From NCBI GenBank assembly GCA_031269635.1, contig JAISYY010000383.1, positions 1 through 8,873 of the forward strand: a stretch of DNA of 8,873 nucleotides. Direction: 5' to 3'. How positions within the stretch are numbered: the first letter of the stretch is position 1; each line of letters starts with the position of its first letter. The translations under genes were made by a program, and so were the position numbers. Of the stretch, positions 1-6,688 are shown one piece after another. The notes under the pieces are model-generated. The model saw only the letters and a list, made by a program, of their open reading frames with translations, did no database searches and was not told the origin of the DNA. The stretch is from Tannerella sp. (GTDB lineage: Bacteria > Bacteroidota > Bacteroidia > Bacteroidales > Tannerellaceae).

Positions 1-196
1 CTTTCAGGTCGCTGAGCGGCATCTTTTTATCCCTGTAATCAATAATTCCTAATTCCTTCATTATCGAACTGTAATAGACAAAAGGATAGTTATCGGGCGA
101 ATCTGTCGCTTTCTTCACAAACGAAGGTATCACCCACAAACCTGTTAATGTGATAAATATCAGTATTATATAATATGTGTATTTCTTACGTATCAT
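1..196 (-). CDS. Membrane-anchored protein of unknown function, 3' end cut by window edge
   Basis: Reading leftward from the ATG at 196-194, the frame stays open to the window edge, giving the first 65 residues of a longer protein. Residues 1-6 are basic (MIRKKY) and residues 7-24 form a hydrophobic segment, so this is an N-terminal membrane anchor or uncleaved signal, with the rest probably outside the cytoplasm. The visible outer part (about 30-65) is polar and begins TDSPDNYPFVYYSS. It is the third gene of the ABC exporter operon, 87 bp after the permease. Its ATG overlaps the stop of a possible small ORF (TAATG). In Bacteroidales, membrane-anchored proteins of unknown function (for example DUF4857) often follow ABC-2 exporter genes; membership here is a guess from context and the N-terminus only. 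That it is a real gene is fairly sure; its function is unknown. Confidence 0.7.
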   Translation of the reverse strand, partial: MIRKKYTYYIILIFITLTGLWVIPSFVKKATDSPDNYPFVYYSSIMKELGIIDYRDKKMPLSDLK

Positions 197-300
197 TATT
201 TAAAAACCATTATTTCACCGTTTATTAATTTAATTGTCCAATCTCTTTTTATTTTCCGATTTCTTCCGAACAAATTTATACCATTACTTTTGAACTCCAT
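196..300 (-). CDS. Possible 34-codon small ORF between permease and next gene
   Basis: An ATG at 300-298 opens a frame of 34 codons ending in TAA at 198-196. The start overlaps the last codons of the permease gene (stop at 286-284) in another frame, and the stop overlaps the next gene's ATG in a TAATG junction. The peptide is basic and polar, with a GRNRKIKRDW stretch and a C-terminus GEIMVFK, and no membrane segment. The case for it is the 87-bp gap in an operon whose other junction is only 7 bp, plus overlaps at both ends that would suit translational coupling. Against it, there is no well-spaced ribosome binding site (AAGG sits directly against the ATG), the length is short enough to occur by chance, and I recognise no family. 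Confidence 0.25.
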   Translation of the reverse strand: MEFKSNGINLFGRNRKIKRDWTIKLINGEIMVFK

Positions 301-958
301 CCTTAAACCGTGCCGTCGAATAGAACGGGAAACAAAATACCGCCACCATAAGAACGGCAAGATAGGATATAATTGTTGTATACGCTCCCGATTTCGCACC
401 GATATAAAACAAATAAAGTCCTCCGGCGCCGGTCAATATGTTAAAAACACGCTGTTTCCATACCGGTTCAAGGCATATCCAGGCTGTGAGAAGATAAGCC
501 GTCAGTCCGCCGCAAAAGTATGGCAGGAACAGCCATGTCATTGACCTTATTATCTCGGTTGTATAATAAAACCGGAGTTCCATACTCAAAATAAGGTACA
601 TTAACAGATATGCCGACAAAAGCGTAACAGTGCCATATAAAAGCATGGACAATACAATCTTACGCTCCGGCAGCGGCAGGTGCAGCGTCAGCTTCATCCG
701 TTTATCCGTCATCTCGGGGATATATTGCACCAACGCAAGCAACAGCCCGGTAAACAGTGGAAACCATTTTGCGATTTCCGGCAAAACGGACATATCCTTG
801 AGGATTACATTCGTCCATGTCTGTACATGGCCGCCCAAACGAAACATCTGTTCCGTATTTATATATGTATAGATAATGAGAGCCGGAAGTATTATTGCCG
901 ACAGGAAAATAACACGCTTCGTTTTAATCCATTCTTTATAAAATAACGCTTTATACAT
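284..958 (-). CDS. ABC-2 type exporter permease subunit (six membrane helices)
   Basis: A 224-residue integral membrane protein, the likely membrane-spanning subunit of an ABC exporter with the ATPase encoded 7 bp upstream. Hydrophobic segments lie at about 17-34, 65-81, 101-126, 142-162, 171-187 and 193-213, the six-helix layout of ABC-2 permeases. The N-terminus MYKALFYKEWIKTKR is a basic amphipathic stretch typical of this class. The loop after helix 2 (about 82-100) has the charged run EMTDKRMK followed by LPLPERK, where such permeases usually contact the ATPase. The start at 958 is the only sensible one, just after the ATPase stop at 966. It is cotranscribed from the promoter at 1875-1904. 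A permease this size would work as a homodimer, or with the membrane protein encoded downstream. The substrate cannot be read from the sequence; drugs, lipids or peptides are all possible. Confidence 0.85.
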   Translation of the reverse strand: MYKALFYKEWIKTKRVIFLSAIILPALIIYTYINTEQMFRLGGHVQTWTNVILKDMSVLPEIAKWFPLFTGLLLALVQYIPEMTDKRMKLTLHLPLPERKIVLSMLLYGTVTLLSAYLLMYLILSMELRFYYTTEIIRSMTWLFLPYFCGGLTAYLLTAWICLEPVWKQRVFNILTGAGGLYLFYIGAKSGAYTTIISYLAVLMVAVFCFPFYSTARFKDGVQK

Positions 959-965
959 TTTTTCT

Positions 966-1841
966 TCAATATTTTCCGGTTAGACCGATAAAGGCATCTT
1001 CGAGAGATAACCGTTCTTCACATAAATCACTAACATCACAAGGCGCCAAAAGCCTTTCGACTTCTTCCTTTACTTCAAACGAATAGGTTTCCCAATTATT
1101 CCCTACCTTTTCCGTATTCCACAACTTATCGCAGCGGTCAATCTGCCGAACGGGCGAAGTGAAACGGAAACGCCTGAAATTATCCACGATATATCCCGTG
1201 GACTCATGAATAAGTAACCGCCCGTAATCAAGAATCATACAATCATCAATGAGCATCTCCATATCCTGGATAATATGCGAAGTCAGGAAGATCGTCTTGT
1301 TTTCAGCCGTTGCATACTCTTTGAGGTATTCGACAAACAAGCGGCGATAACCGGGATCCAGTCCCATGGAAAAATCGTCAAGGATAAGGAGTTCGGGGTC
1401 TTGTGCGAACAACAGGCCTAACGCCACCTGCGAACGTTGCCCGCACGACATCGTGCTAATCTTTTGCGTCCGCGTCACCTGCAACTTTTTCAGCAACTCG
1501 TAATACGCATCTCTTTTCCATCGTGGGAAAAAGCGGCTATAAAAACGTTCTATCTGTTCGATATTAAAATAAGTATGCTGTATATGGCCTTCGAGCAACA
1601 ATCCGATACGGGCTTTTGTAGCAGGAGAGATATTCTCCATTTTCTCCCCGAATATACGGCATGTTCCCGATTTAGGTTTAAGGTATCCGTTCAGTATATT
1701 TATTATCGTGGTTTTACCTGTTCCATTCTTACCTAAAAGCCCTAATATCTTACCCTTCTTAACTTCAAAGCTAAGATCGGCATAGATAAGTTTCCTTCCG
1801 TATGAATGGGTTATCTTCTCACAACTTATAACTGTATTCAT
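966..1841 (-). CDS. ABC transporter ATP-binding protein
   Basis: A 291-residue cytoplasmic ATPase that should power the exporter permease encoded next to it. The nucleotide-binding domain covers about residues 1-220: aromatic A-loop Y14, Walker A GKNGTGKT (37-44), Q-loop region IGLLLE with Glu84 at the usual Gln place, signature SCGQ (132-135, in place of SGGQ), Walker B LLILDD (151-156), D-loop GLDP (160-163), and H-loop His189 in LTSHI. The residue after Walker B, normally the catalytic Glu, is Asp156. Residues about 220-291 are a C-terminal extension, as in many single-domain ABC-2 ATPases. This is the first gene of the operon: the permease starts 7 bp after the stop. No Shine-Dalgarno is visible; the leader is A/T-rich, as is usual in Bacteroidota. 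ATPase identity is certain; substrate unknown. Confidence 0.95.
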   Translation of the reverse strand: MNTVISCEKITHSYGRKLIYADLSFEVKKGKILGLLGKNGTGKTTIINILNGYLKPKSGTCRIFGEKMENISPATKARIGLLLEGHIQHTYFNIEQIERFYSRFFPRWKRDAYYELLKKLQVTRTQKISTMSCGQRSQVALGLLFAQDPELLILDDFSMGLDPGYRRLFVEYLKEYATAENKTIFLTSHIIQDMEMLIDDCMILDYGRLLIHESTGYIVDNFRRFRFTSPVRQIDRCDKLWNTEKVGNNWETYSFEVKEEVERLLAPCDVSDLCEERLSLEDAFIGLTGKY

Positions 1842-1874
1842 TAAAAAACAAAAATACGTGTAATTTTAGCGCAT

Positions 1875-1904
1875 CAAAGGTACTGCTTTTTTGCGTATTA
1901 CAAA
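1875..1904 (-). promoter_or_regulatory. Bacteroidota-type promoter of the ABC exporter operon
   Basis: On the minus strand, TTTG (1904-1901) is followed after 18 bp by TACCTTTG (1882-1875), a full match to the TAnnTTTG box of the Bacteroidota primary sigma factor. It lies 33 bp upstream of the ATPase ATG. A second possible box, TATTTTTG (1856-1849), lies 18 bp beyond the first box's own TTTG and only 7 bp before the ATG; if used, the mRNA would be almost leaderless. Confidence 0.7.
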
Positions 1905-1947
1905 ATACTTATGTGATAAAATGACAATTTATTCGCATTTCTATTGT

Positions 1948-1974
1948 TTTGTATGGATATATTCCGTACATTTG
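1948..1974 (+). promoter_or_regulatory. Bacteroidota-type promoter of the small membrane protein and phosphatase genes
   Basis: TACATTTG (1967-1974) is a full TAnnTTTG box, 23 bp upstream of the ATG at 1998. The nearest TTTG (1948-1951) is only 15 bp upstream, which is short; a degenerate ATTG at 1943-1946 gives a normal 20-bp spacing. The promoter faces away from the ABC operon promoter at 1875-1904, so about 45 bp separate the two divergent promoters. Confidence 0.55.
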
Positions 1975-1997
1975 CCTCAACAAAAAAACGAAATAAA

Positions 1998-2429
1998 ATG
2001 GAAGAATTTAGCGATTGGTTATATTGGATTATTATAATAATTGCCGGTATCAGCAGCATAATCGGGTCAATCAACAAAAGGAACAAACAGGCAGCCGAAA
2101 ACCGGAAGCCTCGTGAAATTATCACGGAAGAATGGGAAGATGTTTTCGGAGACAGCAACGGCAGGAACGTGGAAATACCGCAACCTGCATCTGCCGAAAG
2201 ACAGCAGGCCACAATCCATGATTCGCACGCACGGTCAAAAAGTTATTTCAACTATAAGACACTCGACAAAAAAACCGGCAACAGTTTCCTGTCCGGAAAA
2301 GATACGGAAAACGCCTCGCTGTATACGGATGACGATAACGCGGCCTTTACGCTCGAAGACCTCCCGGCAAATACGGAAGAATGGCGCAAAGCCTTTATCT
2401 ATAATGAGATTTTCAAACGACAATATTAA
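1998..2429 (+). CDS. Small single-pass membrane protein of unknown function
   Basis: A 143-residue protein I do not recognise as a named family. I chose the ATG at 1998, giving MEEFSDWLYW, because the upstream promoter box (1967-1974) lies inside the longer reading that begins at 1944. A hydrophobic stretch at about residues 8-26 (rich in Ile) forms one membrane helix. It is followed by a basic SINKRNKQ segment, which places the remainder in the cytoplasm by the positive-inside rule. Residues about 40-120 are polar, acidic in places and low in predicted structure. The C-terminus EEWRKAFIYNEIFKRQY is the most structured-looking part and resembles the tail of other small Bacteroidales membrane proteins that I recall ending in similar RKAFIYSEI-NRKY motifs. 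It is 2 bp upstream of the phosphatase gene, so the two are surely cotranscribed. A membrane-tethered scaffold or adaptor is possible, but that is inference. Confidence 0.8.
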   Translation: MEEFSDWLYWIIIIIAGISSIIGSINKRNKQAAENRKPREIITEEWEDVFGDSNGRNVEIPQPASAERQQATIHDSHARSKSYFNYKTLDKKTGNSFLSGKDTENASLYTDDDNAAFTLEDLPANTEEWRKAFIYNEIFKRQY

Positions 2430-2431
2430 AA

Positions 2432-3109
2432 ATGCAACATACGAAACTAATAATATTTGATTTAGACGGAACACTGCTAAATACGATATTAGACCTTGCA
2501 CACAGTACTAACCACGCTTTAGAAAAAAACGGATTTCCCGCACATCCCATCGAGACCTACAAATATTTTGTGGGTAACGGCATTCATAAGTTATTTGAAC
2601 GGGCGCTTCCCGAAGGCGAAAAAACGGAAGAAAATATCACGAAGATGCGAAAGGTTTTCCTGCCTTATTACGAGAATCACAACACCGAATATACGGAGCC
2701 ATATAAAGGCATCCCGGAACTGTTGCACATGCTGCAGTCGAAAGGTCTGAAACTGGCCGTCGCTTCCAATAAATACCAGCAGGCAACCGAAGTGCTTATA
2801 AACAAGTACTTTCCGGAAATATCATTCACATCCGTCTTCGGACAGCGTGAAGGCGTACCCGTCAAGCCGGATCCGGCAGTTGTATTTGAAATCCTTAAAA
2901 TAGCCTGCGTTCAGGCCACAGAAGCATTATATATAGGCGATTCGGGTGTCGATATGAAGACCGCCCTGAACAGCGGAGTCACATCCATTGGCGTCACATG
3001 GGGATTCCGTCCGCGTTCCGAACTTGAGGCGAATGGCGCAGTATATATTGCCGGTTCAACATCAGACATACTGCATTTAACTGACCGTATATCCGGCTTC
3101 GTACCGTAG
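2432..3109 (+). CDS. gph: HAD-superfamily hydrolase, phosphoglycolate phosphatase type
   Basis: A 225-residue cytoplasmic phosphatase of the HAD superfamily, subfamily I, with a helical cap inserted after motif I. Motif I is FDLDGT, with nucleophile Asp10 and acid/base Asp12. The cap spans about residues 17-85. Motif II is Ser112 in AVASN, motif III is Lys145 in VKPDP, and motif IV is GDSGVD with Asp170 and Asp174 for magnesium. All catalytic residues are present and the length is normal. The closest named family is Gph, which removes phosphate from 2-phosphoglycolate, made during DNA repair or oxygen exposure. HAD phosphatases of this type are often promiscuous, and pyrophosphatase (PpaX) or sugar-phosphate activities cannot be excluded, so the symbol is tentative. 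It follows the small membrane protein gene by 2 bp. No terminator is evident in the 160 bp before the next gene. Confidence 0.85.
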   Translation: MQHTKLIIFDLDGTLLNTILDLAHSTNHALEKNGFPAHPIETYKYFVGNGIHKLFERALPEGEKTEENITKMRKVFLPYYENHNTEYTEPYKGIPELLHMLQSKGLKLAVASNKYQQATEVLINKYFPEISFTSVFGQREGVPVKPDPAVVFEILKIACVQATEALYIGDSGVDMKTALNSGVTSIGVTWGFRPRSELEANGAVYIAGSTSDILHLTDRISGFVP

Positions 3110-3191
3110 TTCTTGCCCTCCGGTAACTGCCAAATTATGGATTTGTGAAAAATTCCATGCGTCCATCCCGAAATAAATAAATGAAATTTAT

Positions 3192-3222
3192 TTTGTATTA
3201 CCCTCCGTTTGCATTATCTTTG
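3192..3222 (+). promoter_or_regulatory. Bacteroidota-type promoter of the CoA transferase gene
   Basis: TTTG (3192-3195), a 19-bp spacer and TATCTTTG (3215-3222) match the Bacteroidota consensus fully. The box is 47 bp upstream of the ATG at 3270, predicting a leader of roughly 40 nt. The same 37-bp arrangement recurs, nearly unchanged, in front of engB at 7655-7692. Confidence 0.8.
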
Positions 3223-3269
3223 CGGGCGTTTTTTTAGAAGTTTTACGTAAAAAATTAATAGGACATATC

Positions 3270-4763
3270 ATGGCATTTAAGAAAATTACGGCAGAAGAAG
3301 CCGCTTCGTATGTAAAAAATGAGGATAGTGTAGGTTTTAGCGGATTTACTCCGGCCGGCTGTCCCAAAAGCGTTCCCGAAGCTATTGCTAAAAGAGCGGA
3401 AGAAGAACATAAAAAAGGAAATCCATTCAGTATAGGGATATTTACAGGGGCCTCGACAGGCGATCTTATAGACGGAGCGCTGGCCAGGGCGAATGCCGTT
3501 AAATTCCGTACGCCGTACCAGTCGAATAAAGACCTGCGTGCGTTACTGAACTCAAACGGCGCACACTATTTCGACATGCACCTCTCCGAACTGGCGCAAA
3601 GCCTTCGTTACGGATTCTTAGGAAAAGTGGACGTCGCCATCATAGAAGCTGCCGGCATAACGGACGACGGCGAGATTATCCCGACCGAAGGCGTCGGTAT
3701 TACGCCGACAATCTGCCGCCTGGCGGACAAAATCATTATCGAATGTAATCATTTTCACCCGAATGAAATACGCGGCATGCACGATATTTACGAACCGGCA
3801 GACCCGCCCCTGCGCCGGGAAATACCGATATACAAGCCGTCTGACCGCATAGGAACACCGTATCTCAAAGTAGATCCTAAAAAAATTGCAGGTATAGTAG
3901 ATACAAATAATAAATCGGACGGCGGCAACTTCTCACCGCTCGACGATGTGACGCTTGCTATCGGCAAAAACGTATCGGATTTCCTTGTCAGCGAAATAAA
4001 AGCGGGCCGTATCCCGGCGTCATTCCTCCCCGTACAAAGCGGTGTAGGCAATGTCGCCAACGCCGTATTAGGGAGCATGGGCGAAAATAAAGAAATTCCG
4101 GCATTTAATATTTACACGGAAGTCATTCAGGACGCCGTCATCAAATTAATGAACGAAGATCGCGTTAAATTTGCCAGCGGATGCTCTTTGACCCTAAGCC
4201 CCGATGCACTGCAAGAGGTTTATTCACGGCTCGGATTCTTTAAAGATAAAATACTGTTACGGCCGCAGGAAATATCCAACAATCCCGAAGTCGCCCGCCG
4301 TTTAGGATTGATTACAATCAATACGGCGCTCGAAGCGGACATATTCGGAAACATCAATTCAACGCATGTTCTCGGCACAAAGATGATGAACGGACTTGGC
4401 GGGTCAGGCGATTTCACCCGCGCGGCATACCTGTCGATTTTCACTACGCCGTCGACGGCCAAAGACGGTAAGATAAGCGCATTTGTCCCTATGGTATCAC
4501 ATCTCGACCATAGCGAACATTCCGTAAAAATTATAATTACCGAACACGGAATAGCCGACCTTCGCGGAAAATCACCGGTACAGCGTGCACGCGTAATCAT
4601 TGACAATTGCGTTGACCCGGAATACCGTCCGCTACTCAATGACTATCTCAAGTTAGGAGTGAAAGGGCACACCCCTCAAAATCTCAATTGCTGCTTCGCC
4701 TTCCACCAGGAATTTTCCAAAAACGGCGATATGCATAACGCAGACTGGAAAAATTACCTGTAA
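3270..4763 (+). CDS. Acetyl-CoA hydrolase/transferase family CoA transferase (likely succinate CoA transferase)
   Basis: A 497-residue cytoplasmic class I CoA transferase, full length for the family that includes AarC, Cat1 and yeast Ach1. These enzymes move CoA between carboxylic acids through a glutamyl-CoA thioester. The N-terminal domain contains SVGFSGFTPAG (20-30) and FTGASTGD (58-65). The second domain contains QSGVGNVANAV (256-266), YTEVIQD (282-288) with presumed catalytic Glu284, and the CoA-binding GLGGSGDF (375-382). In Bacteroidales, such an enzyme fits the succinate/propionate fermentation route, passing CoA between succinate and acetate or propionate; the substrate is inferred, not seen. 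A weak AGGA at 3260-3263 lies 6 nt before the ATG. It has its own promoter at 3192-3222 and terminator at 4782-4815, so it is probably a single-gene transcript. A plain acetyl-CoA hydrolase is the main alternative. Confidence 0.92.
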   Translation: MAFKKITAEEAASYVKNEDSVGFSGFTPAGCPKSVPEAIAKRAEEEHKKGNPFSIGIFTGASTGDLIDGALARANAVKFRTPYQSNKDLRALLNSNGAHYFDMHLSELAQSLRYGFLGKVDVAIIEAAGITDDGEIIPTEGVGITPTICRLADKIIIECNHFHPNEIRGMHDIYEPADPPLRREIPIYKPSDRIGTPYLKVDPKKIAGIVDTNNKSDGGNFSPLDDVTLAIGKNVSDFLVSEIKAGRIPASFLPVQSGVGNVANAVLGSMGENKEIPAFNIYTEVIQDAVIKLMNEDRVKFASGCSLTLSPDALQEVYSRLGFFKDKILLRPQEISNNPEVARRLGLITINTALEADIFGNINSTHVLGTKMMNGLGGSGDFTRAAYLSIFTTPSTAKDGKISAFVPMVSHLDHSEHSVKIIITEHGIADLRGKSPVQRARVIIDNCVDPEYRPLLNDYLKLGVKGHTPQNLNCCFAFHQEFSKNGDMHNADWKNYL

Positions 4764-4781
4764 GAAACCAAACTGCAACGG

Positions 4782-4815
4782 AAAATCCACTTGCGATGCG
4801 GGTGGATTTTTTTTT
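4782..4815 (+). terminator. Rho-independent terminator after the CoA transferase gene
   Basis: The arms AAAATCCAC (4782-4790) and GTGGATTTT (4802-4810) pair perfectly around an 11-nt loop. The T-run covers 4807-4815, starting within the 3' arm. It begins 18 bp after the stop codon and closes the CoA transferase transcript. On the other strand there is no T-run beyond the arm, so it is directional. Confidence 0.85.
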
Positions 4816-4885
4816 GATATACAGAGCTATAAATGTATAATTATTGAATATTTTTACCGGTATAAATGGATCGGACGGTATTGCT

Positions 4886-4924
4886 AAAAAAAGTAAATGC
4901 TGCCAATTTAACGACAGCATTTAC
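4886..4924 (-). terminator. Rho-independent terminator for minus-strand transcription
   Basis: Read on the minus strand, GTAAATGCTG and CAGCATTTAC (4924-4915 and 4902-4893) form a perfect 10-bp stem with a 12-nt loop, followed directly by seven T (4892-4886). On the plus strand no T-run follows, so it serves leftward transcription, most likely the glycosyltransferase operon whose last stop codon is about 390 bp to the right. Confidence 0.7.
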
Positions 4925-5313
4925 CCAATTGCGATATTTCTGAAATCTTACACGTTTCACAACGAGCATATTTCCACGGGTGTATATAAATTTTAATTTG
5001 ATTAGTTACTAAAACTATTATTTCATATCCTGTTCATCTTACAACAAAATAATCATTTTGCCAAATTATTTTTTTGTTTTATCGTAAATTCATTAATATA
5101 CCGCCATAAACGAAGGTGTCTAAAGAATGTATCTGCTTATTATACCTTGATTAATCGTCACATCTACTGGCGAATTATCTTATAACTTTACAAGCATACA
5201 TCAAATACACCAACATAGTATTTACTCTTACTACTTCATTATTACAATATCATATAATTCATTTACTTGTGCAAATGTCGGTATTATTTTCAATATATGC
5301 AACAATTTGTCAG
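4925..5313. other. AT-rich gene-free stretch between converging transcription units
   Basis: About 390 bp, clearly richer in A/T than the flanking genes. I found no ORF beyond about a dozen codons with a plausible start on either strand, no TTTG/TAnnTTTG promoter pair, and nothing resembling a tRNA or direct repeats. Reading leftward, it would be the 3' untranslated tail of the glycosyltransferase operon if transcription stops at the hairpin at 4886-4924. An A/T-only inverted repeat lies at 5046-5072. A small RNA in this stretch cannot be ruled out from sequence alone. Confidence 0.6.
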
Positions 5314-6255
5314 TTAAATATCATTAAAACCGACTTTTTTATCTATTATGAACTCCGGACGGTCTTTGATTTCATCAAAAAGGACGCCTATGTATTGACC
5401 CAGAACACCTATCGTAAGTAGCTGTATACCACCGAAAAAGACGATGACCGTGATGATGGAAGTCCATCCGGTTTCCGCATGACTGAATCCGTAAATTTTT
5501 CCAAGCGTAAACCATATCGCAAGTATTATCCCGACGATTACAGCTAAAAATCCCAGCCCGATAGCGATTAATAAAGGCTTTTTTGAAAAATACAACAATG
5601 CAGTCGAAGCGAATTTTATCATTTTCGTCAATGGATATTTCGTTTCACCGGCAAACCGCGCTTTTCTTTCATAATAAAACGGCACTTGTTTAAATCCCAT
5701 CCAACTGATTAATCCGCGTATATATTTACCATGTTCGCGCAATTTGCAAAACTGGTCCATTATTCTACGGTCGATAAGCCTGAAATCTCCCGTATCTACA
5801 GGGAATTTAACTTCACTCACATTATTTATAAAGCGATAAAAGGATTTTGCGGACAATCGTTTAAAAAAGTTCTCTTTATCCCTTGATGTACGGACACAAT
5901 AAACGACATTGGCCTGTTCCTGTTCGCGGAAATTAAGCATGTCCGGGATCAATTCGGGAGGATCCTGCAAATCCACATCCATAATGATCGCCCAATCCGC
6001 ATCACAATGATAGATGCCTGCCGAAACAGCCGGCTGATGACCGAAATTCCGCGAAAAATGCAGCACCTTAACCCGTTTGTCCCCGGCAGCTATCTCATCA
6101 AGCATACGATACGTGCCGTCCGAACTACCGTCATTCACATAGATTATTTCCGCTTCGCAGGAAAGCGTATCCAGAACCGATTTCGTCCGCTTATACGATT
6201 CGACAATGACGTCTTCTTCGTTGTAACAGGGAACTATAACCGACAGTTTCGACAT
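5314..6255 (-). CDS. GtrB/DPM1-like family 2 glycosyltransferase with two C-terminal membrane helices
   Basis: A 313-residue enzyme that should transfer a sugar from a nucleotide sugar to undecaprenyl (or dolichyl-type) phosphate at the cytoplasmic face of the inner membrane. The GT-A domain covers about 1-215: VPCYNEE (8-14), NDGSSDGT (41-48), and the metal-binding DVDLQDPPE (93-101, with D93 and D95). TGDFRLI (155-161) and GETKYPLTKM (203-212) are the usual acceptor-side motifs of this subfamily. Two membrane helices follow at about 227-250 and 265-288, then GQYIGVLFDEIKDRP (286-300), a tail typical of bactoprenol glucosyltransferases. The length is normal. It starts 7 bp after the GtrA-family gene, the classic partner pair. 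Products are probably used to decorate surface glycans or lipid A-type molecules in the periplasm. The sugar cannot be told from the sequence. Confidence 0.92.
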   Translation of the reverse strand: MSKLSVIVPCYNEEDVIVESYKRTKSVLDTLSCEAEIIYVNDGSSDGTYRMLDEIAAGDKRVKVLHFSRNFGHQPAVSAGIYHCDADWAIIMDVDLQDPPELIPDMLNFREQEQANVVYCVRTSRDKENFFKRLSAKSFYRFINNVSEVKFPVDTGDFRLIDRRIMDQFCKLREHGKYIRGLISWMGFKQVPFYYERKARFAGETKYPLTKMIKFASTALLYFSKKPLLIAIGLGFLAVIVGIILAIWFTLGKIYGFSHAETGWTSIITVIVFFGGIQLLTIGVLGQYIGVLFDEIKDRPEFIIDKKVGFNDI

Positions 6256-6262
6256 AAGCGTA

Positions 6263-6688
6263 TTATTTTTTAAATGTATAATATTTATTGACTAAAAAAT
6301 TAACTACCGTATATGTTATCATGGATATGATTTGGATATAAAACAGCGCGTCTATTTTTAAAATCCTTACTACCGGTTCAAATAACGAATACAACGGAGG
6401 GTTATACGGACAATGGTGATTCAGAAGCAATAACACGCTTAATTGCAACAAATAACAAACGGCAAAAACCATAAAAAACTTAACGGCGCTACCGAACAGG
6501 TTATGCTTACTTTCAAATGTCCACATACGATTCAAAAAAAAACTATTTATTAATCCAATCAAATATCCTACAAAATTTGAAAATGCCTCCGTACCTCCGA
6601 GTTTCTTCGTCATAAACCAGATAACCGCAAGTGACAGCAGGGTATTTCCTCCTCCCACAATGCCGAACTTAACGGCTTGTTTTATCAT
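6263..6688 (-). CDS. GtrA-family membrane protein (putative polyprenyl-phosphate-sugar flippase)
   Basis: A 141-residue protein with four hydrophobic segments (near residues 6-24, 33-52, 67-86 and 114-134 of the chosen start), the layout of the GtrA family. The N-terminus MIKQAVKFGIVGGGNT and the motif FVGYLIGLINSFFLNRMWTF are typical. GtrA proteins are thought to flip polyprenyl-phosphate-linked sugars across the inner membrane, which matches the GtrB-like enzyme encoded 7 bp downstream. I chose the ATG at 6688: GGAG lies 10 nt upstream and the protein then starts like other family members. The ATG at 6694 (two residues longer) is nearly as good. The open frame continues to 6778, but those residues look unlike the family. 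The gene overlaps the end of the preceding gene by 20 bp, suggesting coupled translation. Confidence 0.88.
   Translation of the reverse strand: MIKQAVKFGIVGGGNTLLSLAVIWFMTKKLGGTEAFSNFVGYLIGLINSFFLNRMWTFESKHNLFGSAVKFFMVFAVCYLLQLSVLLLLNHHCPYNPPLYSLFEPVVRILKIDALFYIQIISMITYTVVNFLVNKYYTFKK

Noticed and set aside
1944..1997. Longer N-terminus (18 residues) for the small membrane protein
   Set aside because: The TACATTTG promoter box at 1967-1974 lies inside it, so the mRNA would start after the ATG at 1944.
3110..3191. Possible terminator after gph (TGGATTT ... AAATTCCA)
   Set aside because: The stem has a bulge, is mostly A/T and has no T-run after it.
4684..4920. 78-codon minus-strand ORF over the end of the CoA transferase gene
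   Set aside because: It runs through both terminator hairpins and overlaps a certain gene on the other strand; no family resemblance.
5046..5072. Inverted repeat AAAATAAT/ATTATTTT followed by T-run on the plus strand
   Set aside because: The 8-bp stem is A/T only and too weak for a terminator, and no plus-strand gene lies upstream after the terminator at 4782-4815.
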